Positions 28,041 through 38,073 of a DNA stretch of 64,000 nt are shown one piece after another. Numbering within the stretch: the stretch's first letter is position 1; each line of letters begins with the position of its first letter. The notes under the pieces were generated by a model. The model was not told the DNA's origin. It searched no databases and was given only the letters and a program-made list of their open reading frames with translations. The translations under genes were made by a program, and so were the position numbers. This DNA is from CAJQPP01 sp963793465 (lineage in GTDB: Bacteria; Planctomycetota; Planctomycetia; Pirellulales; Pirellulaceae), in the NCBI GenBank assembly GCA_963793465.1, contig CAWCAJ010000004.1:124001-188000 (forward strand). The letters are read 5' to 3'.

Positions 28041-28748
28041 TTAGTCGTCGCCGCCCAGGAAACCGGCCCTCATCAGAAAGTAAACCAGTGTCAAGGCCGT
28101 GCTGACTGCGGCGGCCACATAGGTCAATGCCGCGGCGTTCAATACCTTGTCGATACCTGTTCGTTCATCCGGGTACACGATGCCGGACTCCACCACCAGC
28201 TGCTTGGCGCGGGCACTGGCGTTGTACTCGACGGGCAGGGTTACCAGTTGAAATACCAGCATGGCCGCAAACATGATGGCCCCCAGACCGACGACCCACT
28301 TGCCCAAGGCTGGGGAGGCGGCCATCAACAACAATCCACCAAACATGGCGTAGTATCCCATGCTGGAGCCGTATTGCGCCAGCGGCACGATGGCCGATCG
28401 CCAACCGAGGGGTCCATAGTTGGTGGCATGTTGAATCGCGTGGCCCGCTTCATGGGTTGCCACGCCCACGGCGGCGATGGAATTGCTGTCGTACACCGGT
28501 TCCGACAGGGCCAGTTGCTTGGTCGCGGGATTGTAATGATCGCTCAGAAAACCCTGCGAACGAATCACCTGCACATCATGAATACCGGCGTTGTCCAGCA
28601 GCTTTTGGGCTGCCTGGGCACCGGTGTAACCGTTACGGGATCCGACCTGGGAATACTTTTTGAATGTCGATTTGACCAGCAAGCTGGCACCGCCGGAAAT
28701 CAACATCCCGGGAATCAATACCAACAACAGATAAAGGGGATCAAACAC
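28041..28748 (-). CDS. YugP-type membrane zinc metallopeptidase
   Basis: A 235-residue integral membrane protein. It has an N-terminal helix (about 5-25) and the zinc-binding HEAGH within VATHEAGHAIQHA near residue 99. Helices follow at roughly 130-150, 153-175 and 210-230, the last ending in an acidic GGDD tail. The family (DUF related to B. subtilis YugP) is found with envelope-stress and surface-protein genes, but its substrate is not known. It heads a minus-strand stretch of envelope genes but is separated from the next by about 190 bp. Length and motif are standard for the family. Confidence 0.88.
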   Translation of the reverse strand: MFDPLYLLLVLIPGMLISGGASLLVKSTFKKYSQVGSRNGYTGAQAAQKLLDNAGIHDVQVIRSQGFLSDHYNPATKQLALSEPVYDSNSIAAVGVATHEAGHAIQHATNYGPLGWRSAIVPLAQYGSSMGYYAMFGGLLLMAASPALGKWVVGLGAIMFAAMLVFQLVTLPVEYNASARAKQLVVESGIVYPDERTGIDKVLNAAALTYVAAAVSTALTLVYFLMRAGFLGGDD

Positions 28749-28938
28749 GTTCGATAGTCCTCAAAAGAAAACAGGAATGGTTGACAGAATTTTACTGATG
28801 AAACCGTCCGGGGGTCGAGTCGAATCGCGACCGCTCCGCATAAGCCCGATTTTTGCGGGATTTCCGGCGGCGAACTCGGTCACAGGCGAGTGCGACATTC
28901 AACGGCCGTCGCCGCGGGGCCCAGACAGGCGGGCAAAT

Positions 28939-29508
28939 TCAGTCCTCAAACACGTCCTCGATGGGCTGGGACAGGATGTCGTCATCCTCCAGCGAACTGC
29001 TGGTCACGGCGGCTTCCTGCGGATCGATTTTGCGGACAAAGATCTTGAACATGCGGATGGCCACCACCTTGACATGATCGCCGTCATCGATCGGCAGACC
29101 TTCACTGACGGCATCGTACTTGCGTCCCTCAATCAGGATTTGTCCGCTGGGGATCATGGCGCTTTTGGCGATCCCGGTTTTGCCAATCAACTGCAGCTGT
29201 TCGTCGTAGTGTTCCCCTTTCAATTTGACATCGTCTTCATCCAGTCGTTTGAGCAGGATACGTTTGCCAATCGGCGTGTTGGGCCAGACATTGATAAACA
29301 GAATGAACATGATCGGCAATATCAAGCCGATGGCGATCGTCATCAATACGCCGGCCAGCAAACTGTGCATGAATGCCAGGATCAGGCAGGAGACCAACAA
29401 GCTTCCCGACAGAATTGCCAGTAAGCCGGCACTGGGAACAAACATCTCGATGCAGATCACGCCCAGGGCAGCCATCAGCAGGATGATAGACCACGACAAA
29501 CTGCTCAT
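28939..29508 (-). CDS. NfeD-like membrane protein, short form
   Basis: A 189-residue protein with two or three hydrophobic helices in residues 5-80, then a soluble beta-rich domain. GKTGIAKSAMIPSGQILIEG marks the OB-fold of NfeD, which usually partners stomatin/flotillin-like proteins or membrane proteases. The last ~30 residues are acidic. It starts only 8 bases after the stop of the long NfeD gene (29517-31811), so the two form an operon. No stomatin gene lies beside it. Confidence 0.88.
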   Translation of the reverse strand: MSSLSWSIILLMAALGVICIEMFVPSAGLLAILSGSLLVSCLILAFMHSLLAGVLMTIAIGLILPIMFILFINVWPNTPIGKRILLKRLDEDDVKLKGEHYDEQLQLIGKTGIAKSAMIPSGQILIEGRKYDAVSEGLPIDDGDHVKVVAIRMFKIFVRKIDPQEAAVTSSSLEDDDILSQPIEDVFED

Positions 29509-29516
29509 AGGTTTTG

Positions 29517-31811
29517 TCAGCTTCCAGGTTGGGAGTCTTTATCGATGGGTTCCACCAGTACCCGGTTGCCGGCCACTTCGACCACCCGGATGGACTGTCC
29601 CCGTTCCACCAGTCGCCCGTCCGTGATGACGTCCACCAGTTCATTGCCGATTTGCGCCTTGCCCGAAGGCACCAGGGGCGTCATGGAGATACCGGACTTG
29701 CCAATCATATGGGACCGGTCCACCAGTGCTTCGCGACGCTCACGTTGTTGCGGTGACACCGAATCGTCGGACCCGGGGGGTTGCAACATGATACGACGGA
29801 ACATGGGCATGGTGGTCAAATACTTTCGGATGAAGAAGATTCCTGCGAAGAACCCGCATCCGGCTGCCAGCACCATCGACAGGGAGGTCGGCAAACGTGC
29901 CAATTCTTCCGAGTTGCGGGGGATAATGAACGTTTGTGAGGCCAAAACGATGCCCACCACAATCATCAACAGGCCGCCGATTCCAAAGATCCCGAACCCG
30001 GGTATCACGAACACCTCCAGGATGACAAACACGACACCCACCACAAACAACATGATCTCCAGCCAATGGGCGTTGCCATCCAGGTACTGGCTCCAGAAAA
30101 ACAGCATCAGGCAAACCGTCCCCAGAAATCCGGGAATGCCGATCCCGGGGTTGGACATCTCGGTCGACAACAGAAACACCGCACCAAACAACAACCAGGC
30201 GGCGATCCAGGGAGAGGCCAGTTCGCGGGCCACATTCTTCAACCACTTGTCGGCCGGCGAGGGCTCCAATTGCAGGGGCGTTTCGGTCAGCTGGTAGAAC
30301 TGCTTCAGCTGCTCGAAATCATCCAGAGTGGTCCTGGAAACGCCCAATCGAGAGGCATCGCTGTGGCTCAGGCCATCTGCCAGCACAACCTCTTCGACGG
30401 CAGTCCATTGATTGGCATCCGGCAAACCCAGATACTCCTCTTCGCTGAGCAGGCGAAATTGACCGGTATTCCGGTTTCGGTAACGGGAAACGCTTAGCTG
30501 CGGATCCACCAGACCTACGGGCAGCGACCAATCCATCTGTTTCTGTTCGGCAAAACGCTGGATCAAGGCCCGCGAATCTTCGATTTCCTGGGCCGAAATC
30601 GCGGCCGAGCCGGCCCCGCCAATACGCCCTTCGCTGGTCATGATGATCTGGTCACAGGCCACCGCGATCAACGCCGTGGGTCCGTCGGCCGAGGATTCGA
30701 CGTAAGCCACCGTCCGCACGCTATCGGCATCAAACGCCGCCAATTCGCGAGCGATTCGCAGACAGGGTTCCAACTGCCCATCCGCCGCATTCAAACGCAC
30801 AATCACCAGGTTCGTGTCGGGGTTGCTCCGCACGTGGTTACCCAACATCCGCAACGTCCAGTCGGCCTCCCGGCCGTCGATATAACTGGTCAACGGCAAC
30901 TGCACCGCCTGCCAGGTACCGCTGGCCAGCGGATTACCCTGCAGGGCCTCGCGATCCAGATTCAATCGCGTGGCCAGGTCGGCTCGCGAGCTGACCCGGT
31001 TGCGGATCAGCCGCATTTGCTGCATTTCGCTGCTGCTGAACATCGGCAAACCACCCGGATTACTGAGGGTCGTCGAAGCAATCACACTGCCGGCGGCCTG
31101 CAACCGATCCAGTTCCTGCCGATCCACGTATTGCAGACTGCCGTCACTTTTCTCGACGCGATACAACGACAGGTTGCGATCGACCAAGGCCCGCGCAAAC
31201 GGTAGCGGGTATTTCATACGCCGACCGACGATGTTCTCGTAATTGGGCAATTCCAACGTGGCATCGTCTCCAACATCGATGCCGGCCTCGCCAATCGCAG
31301 CATCCTCCTGCATGGCGATCTCATTGCAGGCCAACGCGATCAACACCGCGTGACCTTTCAATTGACTGGCGGGACCCGCGGCGTCATTGGAAAACCCTTT
31401 GCCACGCGGGATGTAGGCCACGGTATACAGGGTCCGCAGTTTCCTGTCGGTCAGCAACACCGCCAGGTTCAGGCAATTCCCCAGTTCACTCCCCTGCCCT
31501 GTCACGCCATTGCTGGTGTCAAATTCCAATACCAGGACCGGCCGACGGTTGGCAGCGACGACCGCCGTGGCCTGCTCGGCAATCTGGCTGATCTGCTGTT
31601 TTGCCCGGGCGGCCACCGCATCCGTCACCGGCAAAGGGATCTGAATTAGATAACCATCGCGAACCCCATCCGGCTGAGCGGCGGGCTCTTCCTGAGTCCG
31701 GGTGGCGGCGGTCAATTCCCCGGGCCATATCGCCGGACCTACGCCGCCCATCCCGCATAGCCAAAGCAATCCGAGTGCCAATCCCGTTCGCAACACGTGT
31801 AGTCTTTTCAT
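29517..31811 (-). CDS. NfeD-family ClpP-class membrane serine protease, long form
   Basis: A 764-residue protein with a signal peptide. Two successive ClpP/crotonase-like halves follow (about residues 55-260 and 290-480), seen from repeated VLVLEFDTSNG and LVIVRLNAADG type strands and paired I-A-C-N-E-I-A / V-A-C-D-Q-I-I segments. Four to five transmembrane helices occupy about 525-680, and the C-terminal OB fold shows GKSGISMTPLVPSGKAQIGN. Long NfeD proteins cleave hydrophobic C-termini of stomatin-like partners, with catalytic Ser/Lys in the first half. I do not see a confident catalytic pair, so activity is uncertain. It is the first gene of a two-gene operon with the short NfeD. Confidence 0.85.
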   Translation of the reverse strand: MKRLHVLRTGLALGLLWLCGMGGVGPAIWPGELTAATRTQEEPAAQPDGVRDGYLIQIPLPVTDAVAARAKQQISQIAEQATAVVAANRRPVLVLEFDTSNGVTGQGSELGNCLNLAVLLTDRKLRTLYTVAYIPRGKGFSNDAAGPASQLKGHAVLIALACNEIAMQEDAAIGEAGIDVGDDATLELPNYENIVGRRMKYPLPFARALVDRNLSLYRVEKSDGSLQYVDRQELDRLQAAGSVIASTTLSNPGGLPMFSSSEMQQMRLIRNRVSSRADLATRLNLDREALQGNPLASGTWQAVQLPLTSYIDGREADWTLRMLGNHVRSNPDTNLVIVRLNAADGQLEPCLRIARELAAFDADSVRTVAYVESSADGPTALIAVACDQIIMTSEGRIGGAGSAAISAQEIEDSRALIQRFAEQKQMDWSLPVGLVDPQLSVSRYRNRNTGQFRLLSEEEYLGLPDANQWTAVEEVVLADGLSHSDASRLGVSRTTLDDFEQLKQFYQLTETPLQLEPSPADKWLKNVARELASPWIAAWLLFGAVFLLSTEMSNPGIGIPGFLGTVCLMLFFWSQYLDGNAHWLEIMLFVVGVVFVILEVFVIPGFGIFGIGGLLMIVVGIVLASQTFIIPRNSEELARLPTSLSMVLAAGCGFFAGIFFIRKYLTTMPMFRRIMLQPPGSDDSVSPQQRERREALVDRSHMIGKSGISMTPLVPSGKAQIGNELVDVITDGRLVERGQSIRVVEVAGNRVLVEPIDKDSQPGS

Positions 31812-32110
31812 GTAGCCCCAACCGAGCGAGGTTCCTGCAGGTTAACTTGATCGGCATGTTCCAACACGCCCCCGGATTCCTTCCGCTTGCCTTGCGGATC
31901 CACCGCGATCCGTGCACCCTAATTATAGGCGGGTTCTGGATCGAGAGAACGCAGACCCTATTCGCTGAAATGCCCACAGTCTTTGGGCAAAAACCTGGGC
32001 AAAAACCGCCCCCCACCCGGGATTTAGTGGGTGTTTGAAGCATAGTGGATTTGGCTCCGGATCTCGCCCCCTTAAATGACCCTCCGAAAAGGGTACAACC
32101 TATTGGTCTG
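31812..32110. other. Intergenic between divergent nfeD and phoR genes, no feature recognised
   Basis: About 300 bp before the hairpin repeats. It must contain the nfeD promoter on the minus strand. No gene-like frame or confident promoter was seen. Confidence 0.35.
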
Positions 32111-32360
32111 GCAAGGCTGATCGGACAGGTGCCACGGCTGGCCTGCCCGGCGGTGTCGTTGTTTCGGTCAGGCAAGGGCCACCTCAGGCTGAACGGTGGG
32201 GTGCCACTGCTGGCTTGTCCAGCAGTGTCGTTGTGCTGAACGGTGGGGTGCCACTGCTGGCTTGTCCAGCAGTGTCGTTGTGCTGATCTGACGGGTACCA
32301 CTGCTGGCCTGTCCCTGTCCAGCAGTGTCGTTGTGAATCCAGCACGGTCCTTTCAATTCA
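32111..32360. repeat. Cluster of four CACTGCTGG/CCAGCAGTG hairpin elements
   Basis: Four copies in a row: about 32131 (degenerate, GGCTGGCCTGCCCGGCGG), 32201, 32250 and 32298. Each is a stem CACTGCTGG with loop CTTGT or CTTGC and arm CCAGCAGTG, followed by TCGTTG. The last copy has a duplicated CCTGT in the loop and the AATCCAGCACGG tail seen at 10064. The array ends just before the phoR start codon. Confidence 0.85.
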
Positions 32361-32382
32361 GATCTGACAGGCCACTACGACG

Positions 32383-34182
32383 ATGCGATTCTCACGAGCG
32401 CTTATCAATTTCCTGGTTGGCTATGCGTTACTGCACCTGGTGGTGGCCGCCATCTTCCTGTTTGTGATGACCAGCTGGTTGAAGAGTCAGCTGATTGAAC
32501 AGACGCGGGACCGCATGCAGGACCTGGGTTACTCGCTGCGGGAACATGTGCAGAGCCTGCCACTGGGAATGCAACAACCCGAATTGTTGCGGCATCTGCA
32601 GAATCTGCAGCGGAAGACCAATGCCCGACTGACGCTGATCAATGATGCCGGGATTGTCCGATTCGATTCCAGTACCGGACAACAGGACATTGGCTATCAC
32701 GGCGATCGTCCCGAGATCAAGGAAGCGCGGGCCAGCGGCGTCGGTTTTCAGCGACGCGACAGCACCACATTGGAACTGCCACTTTTCTACCTGGCCATCC
32801 CGCTGTTTGACGAGGGGGAAGACCCCGGCTCACGCGAGAACGGTTTTGTACGAGTGGCCTTCGAGGAACAAAGGGTATTCGATACGATTCGCTCCTTCCA
32901 ACGCTTCCTGGCGCTGTTCACAATCGGCTCGGGATTGCTGGCCGGTTTGCTGATGGTCGTGTTTGCCTCCCGGGAAATGAGGCCCCTGCCCCGCTTCGCC
33001 GATGCAGCGCGGAGTGTCGCGTCGGGTCAATACGTGATGTTGCCCGGATTGGCACAGCGGGACGACGAGTGGAAATCGCTGGCCGACGCCTTCTCCGTCA
33101 TGCAGTCGGAATTGAGGCAACGCGAAACCCGCCTACGCGAAAACAGCCAACGGCTGGAGGCGGTGCTGGGAAGCATGGTGGAGGGTGTCTTGGCGGTCGA
33201 TCCAGCCAATCGCGTGCTGGTGGTGAACCAGGCGGCCAGCCGGTTGCTGGGTTACCCAGTGAATCAACTGTTGAACAAACCCTTGCTGGAAACCGTCCGC
33301 CTACCGGAACTCGGTCAGGCCATTCAACGCACGCTGGCCACCGAGTTGGAAACGCAGACGGAATTCGATACCTTGACCACCCCCCGCCGCACCCTGGAAG
33401 TGCGGGTGGCACCCATGCTGGACCAGAAGGAATTTGGCGCTACCATCGTGATGCACGATGTCACCGACTTGAGAAACCTGGAAACCATGCGACGGGATTT
33501 CGTGGCCAATGTTTCCCATGAACTCAAGACACCGCTGGCCGCCATCAAGGCCTACGCCGAAACACTGCGGTTGGGAGCCCTGGATGACCAGGAAAACAAC
33601 GTCGCTTTCGTGCAGCAAATCGAAGAACAGGCCGAAGTACTGGACGCTCAAATTGCCGATCTGCTGAAGCTTGCGGAGTTGGAATCCGGCAAGTCGACAT
33701 TCGATCTCACCCACGTCGACCTGGCCTCAGTGTTCCAGAAATGCCATCAGCGTTTCCAGGTGGAAGCCGATCGCCGCGACCTGCAAATCCTGATCGAGGT
33801 TCCGGAACAGGGCTGCCGCCTGGTGACCGACCGCAGCGCGTTGCGAACCATCCTGGATAACCTGGTCAGCAATGCGATTCGCTACGCCCGGCCTTCCGGG
33901 GTCGTCAAGCTGACCGCCGAGGCCGTGGATCAAGGTGTCTGTATCCAGGTTTCCGACAACGGGATTGGTATTTCCGATGAACATCGGGAACGCATCTTCG
34001 AACGCTTCTACCGCGTGGATAAAGCCCGCTCTCGAGATCTGGGGGGAACCGGTCTGGGGCTGGCCATCGTCAAGCACACGGTCAACGCCCTGGGGGGCCG
34101 GATCCGCGTGCAAAGCAAACTGGGCCAGGGCAGCACCTTCATCGTTACCCTCCCCGACCGGGACCTCCCCGACGAACTTTGA
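32383..34182 (+). CDS. phoR: PhoR-type phosphate-sensing histidine kinase
   Basis: A 599-residue membrane kinase with TM1 at about 8-32, an extracytoplasmic loop of ~140 residues, TM2 at about 173-197, a HAMP linker, and a PAS domain (~255-365). HisKA carries His379 in NVSHELKTPLAAIKAYAETL. The ATPase domain has the N box DNLVSNAIRYA, G1 DNGIGIS, F box FERFYRVD and G2 GGTGLGLAIVKH. The pst/pho context makes PhoR much more likely than a generic kinase. The large extracytoplasmic loop is unlike E. coli PhoR and resembles the Gram-positive type. Its partner regulator lies at the far end of the cluster (42874). ATG 32383; no clear RBS. Confidence 0.9.
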   Translation: MRFSRALINFLVGYALLHLVVAAIFLFVMTSWLKSQLIEQTRDRMQDLGYSLREHVQSLPLGMQQPELLRHLQNLQRKTNARLTLINDAGIVRFDSSTGQQDIGYHGDRPEIKEARASGVGFQRRDSTTLELPLFYLAIPLFDEGEDPGSRENGFVRVAFEEQRVFDTIRSFQRFLALFTIGSGLLAGLLMVVFASREMRPLPRFADAARSVASGQYVMLPGLAQRDDEWKSLADAFSVMQSELRQRETRLRENSQRLEAVLGSMVEGVLAVDPANRVLVVNQAASRLLGYPVNQLLNKPLLETVRLPELGQAIQRTLATELETQTEFDTLTTPRRTLEVRVAPMLDQKEFGATIVMHDVTDLRNLETMRRDFVANVSHELKTPLAAIKAYAETLRLGALDDQENNVAFVQQIEEQAEVLDAQIADLLKLAELESGKSTFDLTHVDLASVFQKCHQRFQVEADRRDLQILIEVPEQGCRLVTDRSALRTILDNLVSNAIRYARPSGVVKLTAEAVDQGVCIQVSDNGIGISDEHRERIFERFYRVDKARSRDLGGTGLGLAIVKHTVNALGGRIRVQSKLGQGSTFIVTLPDRDLPDEL

Positions 34183-34190
34183 TCGCGGGT

Positions 34191-35765
34191 GCCACTGCTG
34201 GCTTGTCCTGTCCAGCAGTGTCGTTGCGAACCATGGAAAGCGGAATGGACATGGACATGGACAGGATGACAGGATCCACAGGATGACGGATTGGAAGTGG
34301 ATGACGGGATTTGGAACAGAAGGTAACAGAGAGAACGGAGAGTGCCGCCACCGCCCTTCCATCCGACTCCATCCCAACCCGCCGCGTCAGCAGGGACCCC
34401 CACCCAGGCGTTTGGAAGTGAAAGAGAGCCTCTCCATCGGTTTGGAAAGCGGAATGGACATGGACATGGACAGGATGACAGGATCAACAGGATGACGGAT
34501 TGGAAGTGGATGACGGGATTGGAACAGAAGGTAACAGAGAGAACGGAGAGTGCCGCCACTGCACATCCATCCGATTCCATCCCAACCCGCCGCGTCAGCG
34601 AGGGACCCCCACCCAGGCGTTTGGAAGTGAAAGAGAGCCTCTCCATCGGTTTGGAAAGCGGAATGGACATGGACTGACAGGATCAACAGGATGACGGTAT
34701 TGGAGCGGACAGCGAATGAGGAGCGGATGACGGAATTTGGAACAGAAGGTAACAGAGAGAACGGAGAGTGCCGCCACTGCACATCCATCCGATTCCATCC
34801 CAACCCGCCGCGTCAGCAAGGGACCCCCACCCAGGCGTTTGGAAGTGAAAGAGAAACTTCCCACCCCATCGTTCCACTGAGATCCAGTTCATCCTGTGAT
34901 CCTGTCCCCCTCTTCTCCTCCTGTCCCGAGCAGTTCATCCCTGCAACTTTCCTCACTCCGGGATCCGGCTGCGGACAGTTTTTCTCACGGAGCCACAAAG
35001 ACACGGAGAATCGCTGTCGGATAGCCTGCGGCATCCGCCTCCGTTCCCTCCGTTAGCTCCTGTTCCATTCCATCCCAACCCGACGCGTCAGCAAGGGACC
35101 CCCACCCAGGCGTTGGGAAGTGAAGGTGACCTCCCCACCCCATCGTTCCACTGAGATCCTGTCCATCCTGTAATCCTGTCCCGCTCTTCTCCTTCTGTTC
35201 CCTGCAACTTTCCTCACTCCGGGATCCGTCTGCGGACAGGTTTTCTCACGGAGGCACAAAGACACGGAGAATCGCTGTCGGATAGCCTGCGGCACCCTCT
35301 CTCCGTTCTCTCCGTTAGCTCCTGTTCCATTCCATCCCAACCCGCAGCGTCAGCAAGGGACCCCCACCCAGGCATTGGGAAGTGAAAGTGACCTCCCCAC
35401 GCCATCGTTCCACTGAGATCCAGTTCATCCTGTGATCCTGTCCCCCTCTTCTCCTCCTGTCCCGTGCAGTTCATCCCTGCAACTTTCCTCACTCCGGGAT
35501 CCGTCTGCGGACAGGTTTTCTCACGGAGGCACAAAGACACGGAGAATCGCTGTCGGATAGCCTGCGGCACCCGCTCTCCGTTCTCTCCGTTAGCTCCTGT
35601 TCCATTCCATCCCAACCCGCCGCGTCAGCTCCTGTTCCATTCCATCCCAACCCGCAGCGTCAGCAAGGGACCCCCACCCAGGCGTTTGGAAGTGAAAGCG
35701 ACCTCCCCACCCCATCGTCCCCACGGCATCCTTTGCATCCTGTAATCCTGTCCCCCATCTCTTAA
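34191..35765. repeat. 1.6-kb composite repeat array between phoR and pstS
   Basis: It begins with one hairpin element 8 bases after the phoR stop, with CCTGT duplicated in its loop. At least six units with CGTCAGCAAGGGACCCCCAC or close variants follow. Early units (to ~34860) have a ~200-225-bp period and carry GGACATGGACATGGACAGG. Later units (34900-35700) have a ~260-310-bp period and carry CACGGAGGCACAAAGACACG. One copy near 35620 is truncated. No gene is supported inside. Confidence 0.9.
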
Positions 35766-35875
35766 GAAAAATTAATCGACCTCCCTCACCCGATTGTGGC
35801 AACGTATCAAGCCTTTGCTGCCTCCTAGCTCGGCGATCCGCCCCCTAAGCACCCGCCCCCTTAAACCGACCAGAT

Positions 35876-35906
35876 TGTTAAAGGATTCTTAACGAAACAT
35901 TAACAA
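35876..35906 (+). promoter_or_regulatory. Pho-box-like operator upstream of pstS
   Basis: Three direct repeats TTAAAG (35878), TTAACG (35889) and TTAACA (35900) are spaced exactly 11 bp apart, one helical turn, with 5-bp spacers. This is the architecture recognised by PhoB/PhoP tandem dimers: TTAACA in Bacillus, CTGTCAT in enterics. It lies about 120 bp before the pstS start in a region otherwise GC-rich, and the cluster encodes both PhoR and PhoB. Confidence 0.65.
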
Positions 35907-36028
35907 TCCACTGTTACCTTGCCGGCAACACGTTTGAGGGCTACGGAACGAGCCTCAATGCGTGTCTTGCGTTGGTGCATCCGACCCGTGGTCACTCCGA
36001 TAAAAAACAGGTTTCCATCGAGGAAAAA

Positions 36029-37051
36029 ATGAAAACATCTCCAGTAGTAATGACATTGGCCAGCGGTTTTGCCGTGCTTTGCCTGGCTTGTGCGGTTCAA
36101 GCCCAGGACCTTTCCAAATTGCGTGGCTCGGTGGTGATCGACGGCTCCAGCACCGTGGCTCCGATTTCCACCGAAGCAGCCAGCATGTTCTCGGAAATCA
36201 GTCCCAATGTTTCGGTGCCTGTCGGCGTCTCCGGCACGGGTGGTGGTTTCAAGCGCTTCACCAAGGGCGAAACCGATATTTCGGATGCCTCCCGCCCCAT
36301 CAAGTTCAGCGAATTGGAACAGTGTCGTGAGAACAATGTTGAGTTCATCGAAATCCCGGTCGCTTACGACGGATTGACAATCATCATCAGTCGCGAAAAC
36401 GATTTTGTGGACACACTGACCGTGGATCAACTGAAGAAGATCTTTCGAGGCGACATGATGGCCAAGAAGTGGAGCGATGTCGATTCCTCGTGGCCCGCCG
36501 AAGAGATCAAGATCTTTGCCCCGGGTACCGACTCGGGCACCTTCGATTATTTCAAGGAAGTCATGGTGGGTGACGAGGAAGCCACGATTCGTGGCGACAT
36601 GTCGGTCAGCGAAGACGACAATCATATCGTGACGGGTGTGGCCAACACCAAGCATGCCGTGGGTTTTCTGGGCGCCGCCTACTACTTTGAAAACACCGAC
36701 AAACTGAAATGCGTCAAGATCGTCAACCCGGAGACCGGCACCGGGGTTGAGCCAACGGCCGAAACGATCGAATCCGGTGACTACGCACCCTTTTCACGAC
36801 CGTTGTTTATCTACGTGAATGCCAAAAGCGCGCGACGCCCCGAAGTCAAGGTGTTTGTCCAACACTATTTGGACAACGCCGCCGACATGGCCGAAGCCGT
36901 GGGATACGTGGGCTTGCCTGACGAAATCTATGAAGCCGCCAGCAAGCACTTTGCGGAAGGTATCACGGGAACCCACTTCTGGACCGCCGACGGCGAAAAA
37001 GCCAAGGGTTCTTTGACGGACCTTTACACGGAAAAGAACATCGTCCGTTAG
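36029..37051 (+). CDS. pstS: Phosphate ABC transporter substrate-binding protein
   Basis: A 340-residue periplasmic binding protein. ATG 36029 follows AGGA, and the signal peptide ends AVQAQ. The phosphate-binding loops are clear: DGSSTVAPIS, SGTGGGFKRF, GETDISDASRP and the APGTDSGTFDYF segment. PstS captures orthophosphate and delivers it to PstCA. It is the first gene of the pst set and the likely direct target of the Pho box at 35876. The length is slightly above the family's usual 320 and the gene is intact. Confidence 0.95.
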   Translation: MKTSPVVMTLASGFAVLCLACAVQAQDLSKLRGSVVIDGSSTVAPISTEAASMFSEISPNVSVPVGVSGTGGGFKRFTKGETDISDASRPIKFSELEQCRENNVEFIEIPVAYDGLTIIISRENDFVDTLTVDQLKKIFRGDMMAKKWSDVDSSWPAEEIKIFAPGTDSGTFDYFKEVMVGDEEATIRGDMSVSEDDNHIVTGVANTKHAVGFLGAAYYFENTDKLKCVKIVNPETGTGVEPTAETIESGDYAPFSRPLFIYVNAKSARRPEVKVFVQHYLDNAADMAEAVGYVGLPDEIYEAASKHFAEGITGTHFWTADGEKAKGSLTDLYTEKNIVR

Positions 37052-37184
37052 ACGCCCCTCCCTGATGGTCATCCTGAGCCTCCGCGGATTCCGCGGGGGC
37101 TGCAACCCGATTTGAGACGAATTTGAGCGAGACGGCGAAACTTCCCAGGGCGTTGGCCCAGCGGCGATTGCGCCCCTGAACTGG

Positions 37185-38073
37185 GTGCGAGCGAAAGAAT
37201 GGGCAATCCGGAGTGGCCTGTTGGGGGCCACGCTGTTTTCCATTCTGATCACCGTGTCGATTGTCTGTTTGTTGTTCAGCGAAACGCTGCGGTTCTTCCA
37301 GTTCGAACGCGTTTCGGTATCCGATTTTCTGACTGGTACCACCTGGTCGCCGACGCTGGGCGAAGGGGGTCAATTCGGGATTTGGCCGCTGATTTCCGGT
37401 ACCATGATGATTGCAGTTGATCGCCATGGTGGTGGCTTTGCCGCTGGGTTTGATCACCGCGATCTTTCTCAGCGAGTACGCGCCTCGCAAACTGCGGAAC
37501 GTCTTGAAGCCCGTGTTGGAAATCCTGGCCGGAGTGCCCACGGTGGTTTACGGCTTTTTCGCCCTGACCTTCATCACCCCGTTTTTGCGGGACACGTTCG
37601 GAATCGAACTGGAGTATTTCAACGCTTTGAGTGCTGGCATCGCGGTGGGAATCCTTTGCATCCCCACGGTGAGTTCGCTTTCCGAAGACGCGTTGCAGGC
37701 CGTCCCCGGTCGACTCCGCGAGGCGGCCTATGGGTTGGGGGGCACCAAGTTCGATGTGGCGGTCAAGGTCGTCGTTCCCTCGGCCCTGTCAGGCATCGTT
37801 TCGGCTTTTCTGCTGGCGATTGCCCGAGCGGTGGGTGAGACCATGATCGTGGCGGTGGCGGCCGGTGCCACGCCCCGCTTGACCACCGATCCCCGCGTGG
37901 AAATTCAGACCATGACGGGCTATATCACCAATACTGCCAAAGGGGATATCTCCAATTTCGGGATCGAGTATTTCTCGATTTACGCCGTAGCATTCACGCT
38001 GTTCTTCATGACGCTGGGGGTCACTCTGGTCGGCAACCTGATCCGACTGCGTTTTCAGGAGGCCTATGAATGA
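37185..38073 (+). CDS. pstC: Phosphate ABC transporter permease PstC, with a +1 frameshift
   Basis: The N-terminal part (from a GTG at 37185; start uncertain, the frame is open back to 37116) shows the first transmembrane helix (ILITVSIVCLLF) and ends FGIWPLISGTMMIA. There the frame is lost. Removing one base near 37416 rejoins it to LIAMVVALPLGLITAIFLSEYAP and the rest of PstC, with five more helices and the permease EAA-like loop EAAYGLGGTKFDVAVKVVVP. The joined product is ~296 residues, normal for PstC. PstC and PstA form the membrane channel. The break may be a sequencing error, since the cluster is otherwise intact. It overlaps pstA by four bases (ATGA). Confidence 0.85.

Noticed and set aside
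37123..37179. Alternative pstC start reading SETAKLPRALAQRRLRP
   Set aside because: It looks like a plausible N-terminus but meets a stop at 37177 in its own frame. It would need yet another frameshift, so it is kept only as a possibility.
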